Positions 14,086-20,322 of a stretch of 20,322 bases of DNA are shown one piece after another. Both the position numbers and the translations under genes were made by a program. Location of the stretch: positions 7,875 to 28,196 of the forward strand of contig DDMF01000141.1 of NCBI GenBank assembly GCA_002340515.1. Direction: 5' to 3'. The notes under the pieces were generated by a model. The model saw nothing but the letters and a program-made list of their open reading frames with translations, did no database searches and was not told where the DNA came from. The DNA comes from Rhodobacteraceae bacterium UBA2553. Its GTDB lineage: Bacteria; Pseudomonadota; Alphaproteobacteria; Rhodobacterales; Rhodobacteraceae. Every line of letters begins with the position of its first letter. Within the stretch, counting starts at the first letter, position 1.

Positions 14086-14100
14086 TTAAGTGGGCGTAAA
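14086..14100 (+). promoter_or_regulatory. Near-match CtrA binding site upstream of motB
   Basis: TTAA (14086-14089), seven bases, then TAAA (14097-14100) resembles the CtrA full site TTAA-N7-TTAA with one mismatch. CtrA is known to control flagellar genes in Alphaproteobacteria, including Rhodobacterales. The site lies about 50 bases before the motB ATG. Chance matches of this short pattern are common. Confidence 0.3.
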
Positions 14101-14110
14101 CGCCTGTCTG

Positions 14111-14134
14111 ATATTCATTCCCATGGGTGAATAT
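14111..14134 (+). promoter_or_regulatory. Inverted repeat just upstream of the motB ribosome-binding site
   Basis: ATATTCA (14111-14117) and TGAATAT (14128-14134) pair perfectly. In RNA the stem extends with two G-U pairs and a C-G pair, leaving a small loop. It ends five bases before the GAGG Shine-Dalgarno (14139-14142) of motB. It could be a protein-binding site or a leader hairpin affecting translation or message stability. Confidence 0.45.
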
Positions 14135-14149
14135 TAATGAGGTGGTGGG

Positions 14150-14992
14150 ATGAGCGCTAATGGACCTGCGCCAGTTATCATCATTAAGAAGATCAAAAAG
14201 GGTGGTGGCGATGGTCACCACGGTGGTGCGTGGAAAGTGGCTTACGCCGACTTTGTGACCGCCATGATGGCCTTCTTTCTGTTGATGTGGCTGTTGAATG
14301 CAACAACTGAAAAGCAACGCAAAGGGATCGCAGATTACTTTAGTCCGACGATTCCGATCAACCGGGTGTCTGGCGGCGGTGCCGGGTCTTTTGGGGGCGA
14401 CAGTATTTTTACAGAAGAAACACTGGCCCAATCGGGCAATGGTGGTTTGCCACGTAATCCGACTGAGGATAACGAAGGTGAACACTCTGGCGGGCGCATC
14501 GCGGATGAAAGCACCGATGCCACACAAGAGCTGGAAAAAGTCGAAGAAATGCTGATGGGGCGCAGCGGTGAAAGCATGGCCAGCGACGAGTCGCGCCGCC
14601 ATATCGTCACCCGCGTCACCGACGAAGGGTTGCTGATTGAGCTTTTTGATATCGAAGGGGAACCTTTGTTTGAAAAAGGCACCAATGCACCGACACCTGT
14701 AATGGTCGAGCTGGCGGGCCTCATGGCGCGTATCTTTGCGATCGTCAAAAATGGTGTGGCCGTCGAAGGGCATGTCCGGGCGCAACCGGTTGTGGTTGCT
14801 GAAAACACGGCCTGGAATCTGTCCGGGGACAGGGCGGATGTGATGCGCGAGCTTTTGGAGAAACATGGATTGGATCAAGCGCGCATTCGGCGCGTGACCG
14901 GCCACGCTGATCGAAAACCTGCGGCCCGCAACACAATGGCCCTGCGCAACAACCGTATTGAACTGATCCTTCTGCGCAAGCCGCACAAGTAA
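14150..14992 (+). CDS. motB: Flagellar motor stator protein MotB
   Basis: A 280-residue protein with MotB architecture. A basic N-terminus (KKIKKGGGDGHHGG) is followed by one membrane helix, AYADFVTAMMAFFLLMWLL (about residues 31-49), which carries D34, the proton-path aspartate. After a Gly/Ser- and Glu-rich linker (about 70-140), the C-terminal OmpA-like peptidoglycan-binding domain has EGHVRAQ, NLSGDRADVMRELL, TGHADRKP and RNNRIELIL. With MotA it forms the stator that couples ion flow to rotation. GAGG precedes the ATG by seven bases. motA is not in this window, so the partner must be encoded elsewhere. It is first in the motB-flgE-flgK-flgL-flgI run, with 91 bases before flgE. Confidence 0.93.
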   Translation: MSANGPAPVIIIKKIKKGGGDGHHGGAWKVAYADFVTAMMAFFLLMWLLNATTEKQRKGIADYFSPTIPINRVSGGGAGSFGGDSIFTEETLAQSGNGGLPRNPTEDNEGEHSGGRIADESTDATQELEKVEEMLMGRSGESMASDESRRHIVTRVTDEGLLIELFDIEGEPLFEKGTNAPTPVMVELAGLMARIFAIVKNGVAVEGHVRAQPVVVAENTAWNLSGDRADVMRELLEKHGLDQARIRRVTGHADRKPAARNTMALRNNRIELILLRKPHK

Positions 14993-15083
14993 ACACTTAG
15001 GATTTTAGCTGTTAGGCGCCTGTTAAGGGGTCTGCGGCTAAGGTCCTAAGTTGAAAATACTTGATGCAGCAGAAAGGCGCACC

Positions 15084-16397
15084 ATGACCATTTCCTCCTC
15101 GCTGAGTGCCGGCGTGGCCGGGTTGAATGCTAACGCAACCAAACTCGCTACAATTTCGGATAATATCGCGAACTCATCAACGTTCGGATACAAACGCGCA
15201 ACCGCAGATTTTCAAAGCATGGTTATTGGCGGCACCGCCGGTTCCGGGTCTTATTCTGCGGGCGGTGTTCGGGTGTCCACGCAGCGGCTGATTGATGAAC
15301 ATGGCCCCCTGATTTCTACAGACAATCCTCTCGATATCGCAATTGGTGGGCGTGGCATGTTGCCGGTAACACAAGAGGTGTTTTTGGGTGCAAATTCGGG
15401 TGAGCGCCCGATGATGATGACCACCACCGGATCGTTTCGAACCGACAGCGAAGGTGTGCTGAAAACCGAAACAGGACTTGTGCTATTAGGTTGGCCCGCC
15501 GACGCGGATGGCAATGTGGGAACCTTTCCACGGGACAGTGGGGCGGGTCTTGAACCCGTTGTGATCAATGCAAACCAAACCGCAGGTGATCCAACAACGC
15601 GTCTGAAATTAGGTGTAAACCTACCCGCAGTTGATACCGAAGTTGGCGCGGCTGGAGATACCCTGCCTCTCTCGGTTGAATATTTCGGCAACCTCGGCAC
15701 ATCAGAAACGCTCGACTTCTCTTTTACACCCACCGTTCCCGGAGGGGGCACAGCCCCATCTAATACTTGGACCATGGTTGTGCGTGACAGCGCGGGTGGG
15801 GGCAATGTGATCGGAGAATACACACTTACCTTTGATGACAGCCGTGCCGATGGCGGCACCCTTGCTTCGGTCACACCTGTGTCCGGCGGTGCCTATGATG
15901 CGGCGACAGGTGAGCTTGCTCTGACCGTTGATGGTGGACCAATGACGCTTACAATTGGCAAGATTGGCGACCCGAATGGACTGACGCAATTGTCCGACAG
16001 TTTTGCGCCAACGTCGATCACGAAAGATGGCTCGCCTGTTGGTAATTTGACCGCCGTCCAGATTGATGAACATGGATACATAAAAGCAACCTATGACACG
16101 GGGTTTACGCGCACCATCTATCAGGTGCCACTCGTGGATATTCCAAACCCGAACGGGCTGAGATCCCTATCTAACCAAGCTTATCAGGTCTCTCCGCAAT
16201 CCGGGTCCTTCTTTATGTGGGACGCCGGCGATGGCCCTACCGGCGAGGTGATTGGTTTTGCGCGAGAGGGGTCCACCACTGATGTAGCAGGGGAATTGAC
16301 CGCGCTGATCCAAACACAGCGGGCCTATAGCTCAAATGCAAAAGTGATCCAAACCGTGGATGAGATGTTGCAGGAAACAACTAACATCAAACGCTAA
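15084..16397 (+). CDS. flgE: Flagellar hook protein FlgE
   Basis: A 437-residue secreted hook subunit, somewhat longer than the 402 residues of E. coli FlgE. The N-terminal rod/hook helix has SSSLSAGVAGLNANATKLATISDNIANSSTFGYK, with the family's ISDNIAN-S-T-GYK signature. The variable middle is rich in Gly, Thr, Asp and Pro. The C-terminal coiled coil has AREGSTTDVAGELTALIQTQRAYSSNAKVIQTVDEMLQETTNIKR, the standard FlgE/FlgK-type end. There is no signal peptide, as expected for export through the flagellar type III system. The ATG at 15084 has AAAGG six bases upstream; an in-frame TTG at 15051 adds an MKILDAAERRT extension unlike the family. flgK follows after 28 bases. Confidence 0.94.
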   Translation: MTISSSLSAGVAGLNANATKLATISDNIANSSTFGYKRATADFQSMVIGGTAGSGSYSAGGVRVSTQRLIDEHGPLISTDNPLDIAIGGRGMLPVTQEVFLGANSGERPMMMTTTGSFRTDSEGVLKTETGLVLLGWPADADGNVGTFPRDSGAGLEPVVINANQTAGDPTTRLKLGVNLPAVDTEVGAAGDTLPLSVEYFGNLGTSETLDFSFTPTVPGGGTAPSNTWTMVVRDSAGGGNVIGEYTLTFDDSRADGGTLASVTPVSGGAYDAATGELALTVDGGPMTLTIGKIGDPNGLTQLSDSFAPTSITKDGSPVGNLTAVQIDEHGYIKATYDTGFTRTIYQVPLVDIPNPNGLRSLSNQAYQVSPQSGSFFMWDAGDGPTGEVIGFAREGSTTDVAGELTALIQTQRAYSSNAKVIQTVDEMLQETTNIKR

Positions 16398-16425
16398 CTT
16401 CCGGGTGGGTAATGGAGGTTGAGAC

Positions 16426-17883
16426 ATGAGTATTGCCAGTTCAATGCACAACGCCCTTTCCGGGCTGCATGCGGCGTCCCGCGCCGTCAATGTGGTGTCG
16501 TCCAATGTGGCGAATGCCATGACCGAAGGCTACGCTAGCCGTTCTCTGGAATTGTCCTCTCGGTCCCTTGATGGGGCCGGGTCCGGCGTCTTTGTTGAGG
16601 GCGTGCGGCGTCAAACCGATGACATCCTAATCGGGGATCGCAGGCTCACTGATGCGGCTGTCGGATATGATAGTACCAAATCTAGCTTTTTAAGCGACCT
16701 TGAGGGAATGATTGGGACCCCAGATAAGGCCGGTTCCTTGTCCGGACGAATTGCAAATTTCGAAAGCGCATTGATCGGGGCTGCGTCGCAACCTGACAGC
16801 GAAGCGCGGCTTTCAGCAGTGAATGATGCGGCGAACAGCATTGTGTCACACCTGAAAACCACCTCAAAAAACATTCAGCAAGCACGCATGGATGCGGACC
16901 AGAATATCGCCCAACAAGTCGATAAGCTGAATATCGGCCTGAAACAGGTCGAACAGCTGAACTCCAAGATCCAAGAGGCGGCAACACGCGGCGTGGACCC
17001 TTCGGGATTGATGGACCTCAGGCAAAAAACCATCGACCAAATGTCGTCTATTTTGCCGATGAAGCAGCTGCCAAGAGACAATGGAATGGTTGCCTTGATG
17101 ACGACCGGGGGCGCGATCGTTTTAGACGGCAAAGCCGCGGAATTTGAATTTTCGCCTGTAAATACCATTGTCCCGGAAATGACATTAGCAAGTGGTGCCT
17201 TGTCCGGGTTGACCATGAATGGGCAACCGGTGCGTACAGAAGGTGACCGAAGCCCTATTCGCGGTGGCTCTTTGGCTGGTGAATTTGAAGTTCGTGATCA
17301 GTTGGCACCCGAAGCACAGGTCCGCCTTGATGGGTATGCCCGTGATCTTGTCGAACGGTTTCAAGATCCGGCATTGGATGCAACGCGCGCGCCTGGCGCT
17401 GCCGGTTTGTTCACGGACGCTGGTGTGGCATTTGATCCGCTAAATGAAGTTGCCTTGTCGACGCGACTATCCGTAAATGCGACAGTTGATCCGGCACAAG
17501 GCGGAGCCGTTTGGCATATTCGCGACGGTTTGGGGGCTGCGGTTCCTGGGGAAGTTGGCAACAGCAATCTCATCAACGATCTTGTAGATGCAATGACTGC
17601 GGCTCGCACGCCCGTATCTGGTGGGTTCTCCGTGGCGGCCCGAAGCTCTGCTGGCCTCGCGGCTGATCTATTGTCAACGGTGAGTGCAGATTTATCTGCG
17701 GCCGAAACCCAGAAAAGTTTTTCAATGTCCCAAAACGAAACATTGAAGCAGCTGGAGATGTCTCAGGGTGTTGATACCGATGCGGAAATGCAAAAACTGA
17801 TGTTGATTGAACAAGCCTATGCCGCCAACGCAAGGGTCATCACCTCAGCTGATGAAATGATCCAAACTATTCTGAATATTTAA
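16426..17883 (+). CDS. flgK: Flagellar hook-associated protein 1, FlgK
   Basis: A 485-residue hook-filament junction protein (HAP1), a little shorter than enterobacterial FlgK (about 547). The N-terminus SIASSMHNALSGLHAASRAVNVVSSNVANAMTEGYASR is the FlgK form of the rod/hook motif. A long helical region follows (about residues 140-190, IQQARMDADQNIAQQVDKLNIGL). The C-terminus reads QGVDTDAEMQKLMLIEQAYAANARVITSADEMIQTILNI, the family's terminal helix. It is exported without a signal peptide. GGAGG lies about eight bases before the ATG. flgL begins 13 bases after its stop, so the two junction proteins are co-expressed. Confidence 0.95.
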   Translation: MSIASSMHNALSGLHAASRAVNVVSSNVANAMTEGYASRSLELSSRSLDGAGSGVFVEGVRRQTDDILIGDRRLTDAAVGYDSTKSSFLSDLEGMIGTPDKAGSLSGRIANFESALIGAASQPDSEARLSAVNDAANSIVSHLKTTSKNIQQARMDADQNIAQQVDKLNIGLKQVEQLNSKIQEAATRGVDPSGLMDLRQKTIDQMSSILPMKQLPRDNGMVALMTTGGAIVLDGKAAEFEFSPVNTIVPEMTLASGALSGLTMNGQPVRTEGDRSPIRGGSLAGEFEVRDQLAPEAQVRLDGYARDLVERFQDPALDATRAPGAAGLFTDAGVAFDPLNEVALSTRLSVNATVDPAQGGAVWHIRDGLGAAVPGEVGNSNLINDLVDAMTAARTPVSGGFSVAARSSAGLAADLLSTVSADLSAAETQKSFSMSQNETLKQLEMSQGVDTDAEMQKLMLIEQAYAANARVITSADEMIQTILNI

Positions 17884-17896
17884 GGGAGGCTTCGCA

Positions 17897-18904
17897 ATGT
17901 TTGCTACTTTTGGAGATATGGCCAGCGCGTTCCACTCCCGCACTATGAGTGCTCGTTTGAAATCGGATATGACCCGACTGGGCGTGGAATTGACGACAGG
18001 GATCAAAACAAACATCGGGGCAGCAGTTTCGGGGGATTTTGGTCCCATTGCTGGCATTGAACATAGTTTGAAAACTCTGGAATCCTACAAGGTCGCGACA
18101 GATGAAGCGTCAACTTTCGCAAGCGCAATGCAGTACTCGCTTGGTGCGATCCAAACACAAAGTCAGGAATTGTCGTCTGGCCTACTTAGTGCAACGACCT
18201 CGCGAGGCGCGACGCTTATTAACGCAACCGCGCATGATGCCGAACAAAAATTCTTGTCGATTGTGTCACAACTAAATACCAACGTAATGGGTCGCAGCCT
18301 TTTTTCGGGCGCAGCAACAGACCGGCCAGCGTTGGCTAAGGGTGAAGATATGCTCGCCGCCCTAAAGGTTGAAATTGCAGGTGAAACCACGGCTGCGGGT
18401 GTATCTGCGCGTATTGATGCGTGGTTTGATGATCCGGGTGGTGGGTTTGAGACTGTTGGATATCTGGGATCCGATAATCCTGCGGGGCCAATTCGCTTGG
18501 GTAATGGTGAAACTGCTGAATTGGATATGCAAGCTGACAATCAAGAAATCCGAGATGTTTTGAAAGCGATTGCTAAAAGTGCAGTGATGGCTGATGGCGC
18601 TTTGGATGGGCGGATTGACGAACAGCTTTTACTAACGAAAACGGCAGGTGAAGGCCTTTTAACCGCAAATGACAGCTTTACCCTAGCGCGTGCGAATGTG
18701 GGCGCGTTGGAGGCAAGAATTGAGAATGTGTCCACTCGAAATGAGGCGGAAAAATCAGCTCTCGAAATATCGCGAAACGAGCTGATTGCGGCTGATCCCT
18801 ATGACACAGCTACTGAACTAAAGGCCGCGTATGGCCAGTTGGAAAGTCTTTACACTGTTACTGCCCGCATGTCGCAACTCAAATTTACGGATTATATGAG
18901 ATGA
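17897..18904 (+). CDS. flgL: Flagellar hook-associated protein 3, FlgL
   Basis: A 335-residue flagellin-like junction protein (HAP3), near the usual length of about 300-320. The N-terminal helical segment is GDMASAFHSRTMSARLKSDMTRLGVELTTGIKTN, with the LTTG(K/R) turn seen in FlgL and flagellins. NVMGRSLFSGAATDRPAL in the middle is the typical 'xxxLFSG' core of FlgL. The C-terminal coiled coil runs NVGALEARIENVSTRNEAEKSALEISRNELIAADPYDTATELKAAYGQLESLYTVTARMSQL. GGGAGG precedes the ATG. Its stop overlaps the flgI start by four bases (ATGA), which points to translational coupling. I separate it from flagellin by the LFSG block and its position after flgK. Confidence 0.92.
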   Translation: MFATFGDMASAFHSRTMSARLKSDMTRLGVELTTGIKTNIGAAVSGDFGPIAGIEHSLKTLESYKVATDEASTFASAMQYSLGAIQTQSQELSSGLLSATTSRGATLINATAHDAEQKFLSIVSQLNTNVMGRSLFSGAATDRPALAKGEDMLAALKVEIAGETTAAGVSARIDAWFDDPGGGFETVGYLGSDNPAGPIRLGNGETAELDMQADNQEIRDVLKAIAKSAVMADGALDGRIDEQLLLTKTAGEGLLTANDSFTLARANVGALEARIENVSTRNEAEKSALEISRNELIAADPYDTATELKAAYGQLESLYTVTARMSQLKFTDYMR

Positions 18905-20004
18905 AAAAATTTCTCTCTGCGCTAAGCTTTTTGCTAACATTCGCTCTGACAGCACAGGCTAACACAATCCGGATCAAAGATTTGGTGGAATTTGATGGTG
19001 TGCGAGGCAATGATCTTATTGGTTATGGGCTTGTTGTTGGCCTGAATGGTACCGGGGATGGGATCAGAAATGCGCCCTTTACCGAAGATATTATGTCGAA
19101 TATCCTTGAACGACTTGGCGTTAATATTACGGGTGAGCAATTTCGCCCTAAGAACGTGGCTGCGGTTTTTGTAACTGCGACCCTTCCTCCTTTTTCACGG
19201 TCTGGATCAAAAATTGATGTGACAGTGTCCGCAATTGGGGACGCTAAAAGTCTATTGGGTGGGACGCTGATTATGACCCCACTCAATGCCGCTGATGGAG
19301 AGATCTATGCTGTAAGCCAAGGGACCGTTATTGCAGGGGGGGCCTCTGCGGAAGGTGACGGCGCCAGTGTGGTTCAGGGTGTTCCGACTAGTGGTGTTAT
19401 TCCTGCTGGTGCTCGTGTTGAGCGGGAGCTGGATTTTGACTTTACCAAGCTGAAATCTATACGATTGGCACTCCGGACTCCTGATTTCACTACGGCTGAG
19501 CGTATCGAAGTGGCCATCAACAAAAACTACGGACATACGGTTTCCAGAATGCTGGATAGTGGAACCGTGTTGGTTGATATCAGCGCAACCAGAGCATTGT
19601 CCCCTGCGCATGCATTGGGAGATATTGAAAACTTACGTGTGGTTCCTGAACGCAAGGCGCGGGTTGTTGTGGATCAACGATCTGGGACCATTGTTATGGG
19701 TGAAGATGTCAGGATCAGTCGCGTGGCGGTGTCGCAGGGCAATCTGACACTACGCATTCAAGAAAAGCCCTTGGTTGTTCAACCTAACCCGTTTACCGAC
19801 GGGCAAGCCATTGTTGTTCCTAGGACGGATGTCGAAATCCAGGAAGAACCTGGGACCGGACTGGCTGAGGTCGATGGAAGCACCTCTTTGTCCGAGGTGA
19901 TTGCGGGTTTGAATGCCTTGGGAGTTTCTCCACGTGACATGATTGATATTCTCAAGAGCATAAAAGCTGCCGGAGCGCTTCATGCGGATTTCGTTGTGCG
20001 GTAA
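18901..20004 (+). CDS. flgI: Flagellar P-ring protein FlgI
   Basis: A 367-residue periplasmic protein that builds the P-ring around the flagellar rod in the peptidoglycan layer. The N-terminus MKKFLSALSFLLTFALTAQA is a Sec signal peptide with likely cleavage after residue 20. The mature protein starts NTIRIKDLVEFDGVRGNDLIGYGLVVGLNGTGDG, the FlgI signature, and continues with VFVTATLPPFSRSGSKIDVTVSAIGDAKSLLGGTL. The C-terminus has SLSEVIAGLNALGVSPRDMIDILKSIKAAGALHADFVV, also diagnostic. Its ATG lies in the flgL stop (ATGA). It is last in the run and visibly more A/T-rich than the genes near the left edge. FlgA, which normally assists P-ring assembly, and FlgH, the L-ring partner, are not in this window. 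Confidence 0.95.
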   Translation: MKKFLSALSFLLTFALTAQANTIRIKDLVEFDGVRGNDLIGYGLVVGLNGTGDGIRNAPFTEDIMSNILERLGVNITGEQFRPKNVAAVFVTATLPPFSRSGSKIDVTVSAIGDAKSLLGGTLIMTPLNAADGEIYAVSQGTVIAGGASAEGDGASVVQGVPTSGVIPAGARVERELDFDFTKLKSIRLALRTPDFTTAERIEVAINKNYGHTVSRMLDSGTVLVDISATRALSPAHALGDIENLRVVPERKARVVVDQRSGTIVMGEDVRISRVAVSQGNLTLRIQEKPLVVQPNPFTDGQAIVVPRTDVEIQEEPGTGLAEVDGSTSLSEVIAGLNALGVSPRDMIDILKSIKAAGALHADFVVR

Positions 20005-20322
20005 AATAGCTGATCAATTTTCCTGTGTTGTATTGGAGTGGGGGCAATTACCTTGATGCTCCTAAACGGTCAAAACCAATGCGTTCATCGTTGGTCATTG
20101 GTCCGAGGAAAAGGCTCTGCACAGAGCCTTTATTCTAGCGGGTCGAAGGGAAACCTTGAATCAGGCAAACTCGGATTGTCGGTATTTGGTTCGTCTCCCC
20201 CCATCTGAAGTGAAGGAGATGGGATTAGCGTCGACGTCTATGTAAGGACGCGTGGCTGCCCCTCGCCTTGAGGACCGGTGCCCCAAAATAAATACGATTG
20301 ATGCGTAAGCGATGCGAGGCCC
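20005..20322. other. Right-edge interval with no recognised gene
   Basis: Apart from the hairpins at 20075-20131 I see nothing firm. On the minus strand one frame is open from the edge to a TGA at 20163-20161 (about 53 codons, ending RRTKYRQSEFA). Another ends at a TAA at 20132-20130, after the tail SLPDSRFPFDPLE, but is broken by a TAG upstream. Neither resembles a family I know. A short inverted repeat, CCCATCT/AGATGGG (20200-20206 and 20217-20223), is also present. No tRNA or rRNA was seen. Confidence 0.5.
20110..20131 (+). terminator. Terminator-like hairpin after flgI
   Basis: AAAGGCTC (20110-20117) and GAGCCTTT (20124-20131) form an 8-bp stem with loop TGCACA; two further pairs could form inside. 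The tail ATTCT is only moderately T-rich. It lies 105 bases beyond the flgI stop. Just upstream, ACCAATG (20075-20081) can pair with CGTTGGT (20089-20095) or with CATTGGT (20096-20102), two mutually exclusive hairpins. Confidence 0.55.

Noticed and set aside
14030..14986. Minus-strand frame of 318 codons opposite motB
   Set aside because: MotB on the plus strand has the full domain set; the antisense frame is a compositional shadow.
20132..20322. A tmRNA, insertion-sequence fragment or truncated protein gene at the right edge
   Set aside because: GGTTCG followed by a C-run at 20188-20202 recalled a tRNA-like T-loop, but no acceptor stem or CCA fits. No transposase motif was found, and the open minus frames have no recognisable family or start.

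Overview
The window looks like a chromosomal segment of a marine alphaproteobacterium of the Rhodobacterales (Roseobacter group). The case rests on protein style: a DUF2585 (UPF0314) membrane protein, a DUF2783 mini-protein beside a class A flavin monooxygenase, a long FabH-like KASIII, and a motB-flgE-flgK-flgL-flgI run. Base composition (GC-rich but not extreme) agrees. The species cannot be named from this sequence.

Layout. 1-3000, housekeeping plus an islet: the 5' end of dapF (minus, cut by the left edge); a tRNA-Lys(UUU) gene with its own promoter and terminator; rluA; a FabH-like ketoacyl-ACP synthase III; and an A/T-richer, unrecognised one-TM protein gene on the minus strand. 3000-6460, redox and regulation: an aldehyde dehydrogenase (minus) diverges from a 1-Cys peroxiredoxin (plus) across an interval holding a perfect 16-bp palindrome. 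A TetR regulator (minus) diverges from a small four-helix membrane protein (plus) across two near-identical 19-bp repeats, which are good operator candidates.

6460-14040, aromatic catabolism: a minus-strand cluster for homogentisate degradation. It has a promoter-proximal VOC/glyoxalase-like protein, then hmgA (homogentisate 1,2-dioxygenase), maiA (maleylacetoacetate isomerase) and fahA (fumarylacetoacetase), which together take homogentisate to fumarate and acetoacetate. Beyond an oppositely oriented DUF2585 gene lies a second minus-strand group: an MBL-fold protein with a degenerate metal site, a PHBH/MhpA-type FAD monooxygenase and DUF2783. No hppD is present here, so the monooxygenase group may be a separate entry route that makes homogentisate, or a related di-hydroxylated ring, from another phenolic. 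The front promoter is striking: an 18-bp inverted repeat exactly fills the spacer between a good -35 and a plausible -10.

14080-20004, flagellum: motB, flgE, flgK, flgL and flgI on the plus strand with short gaps or an overlap, probably one operon covering the stator, hook, two hook-filament junction proteins and P-ring. Upstream are a near-match CtrA site and an inverted repeat just before the motB Shine-Dalgarno. The last 318 bases hold a terminator-like hairpin and no gene I can recognise.

The best candidate for something under-described is the MBL-fold / FAD monooxygenase / DUF2783 group linked to the VOC-hmgA-maiA-fahA operon.
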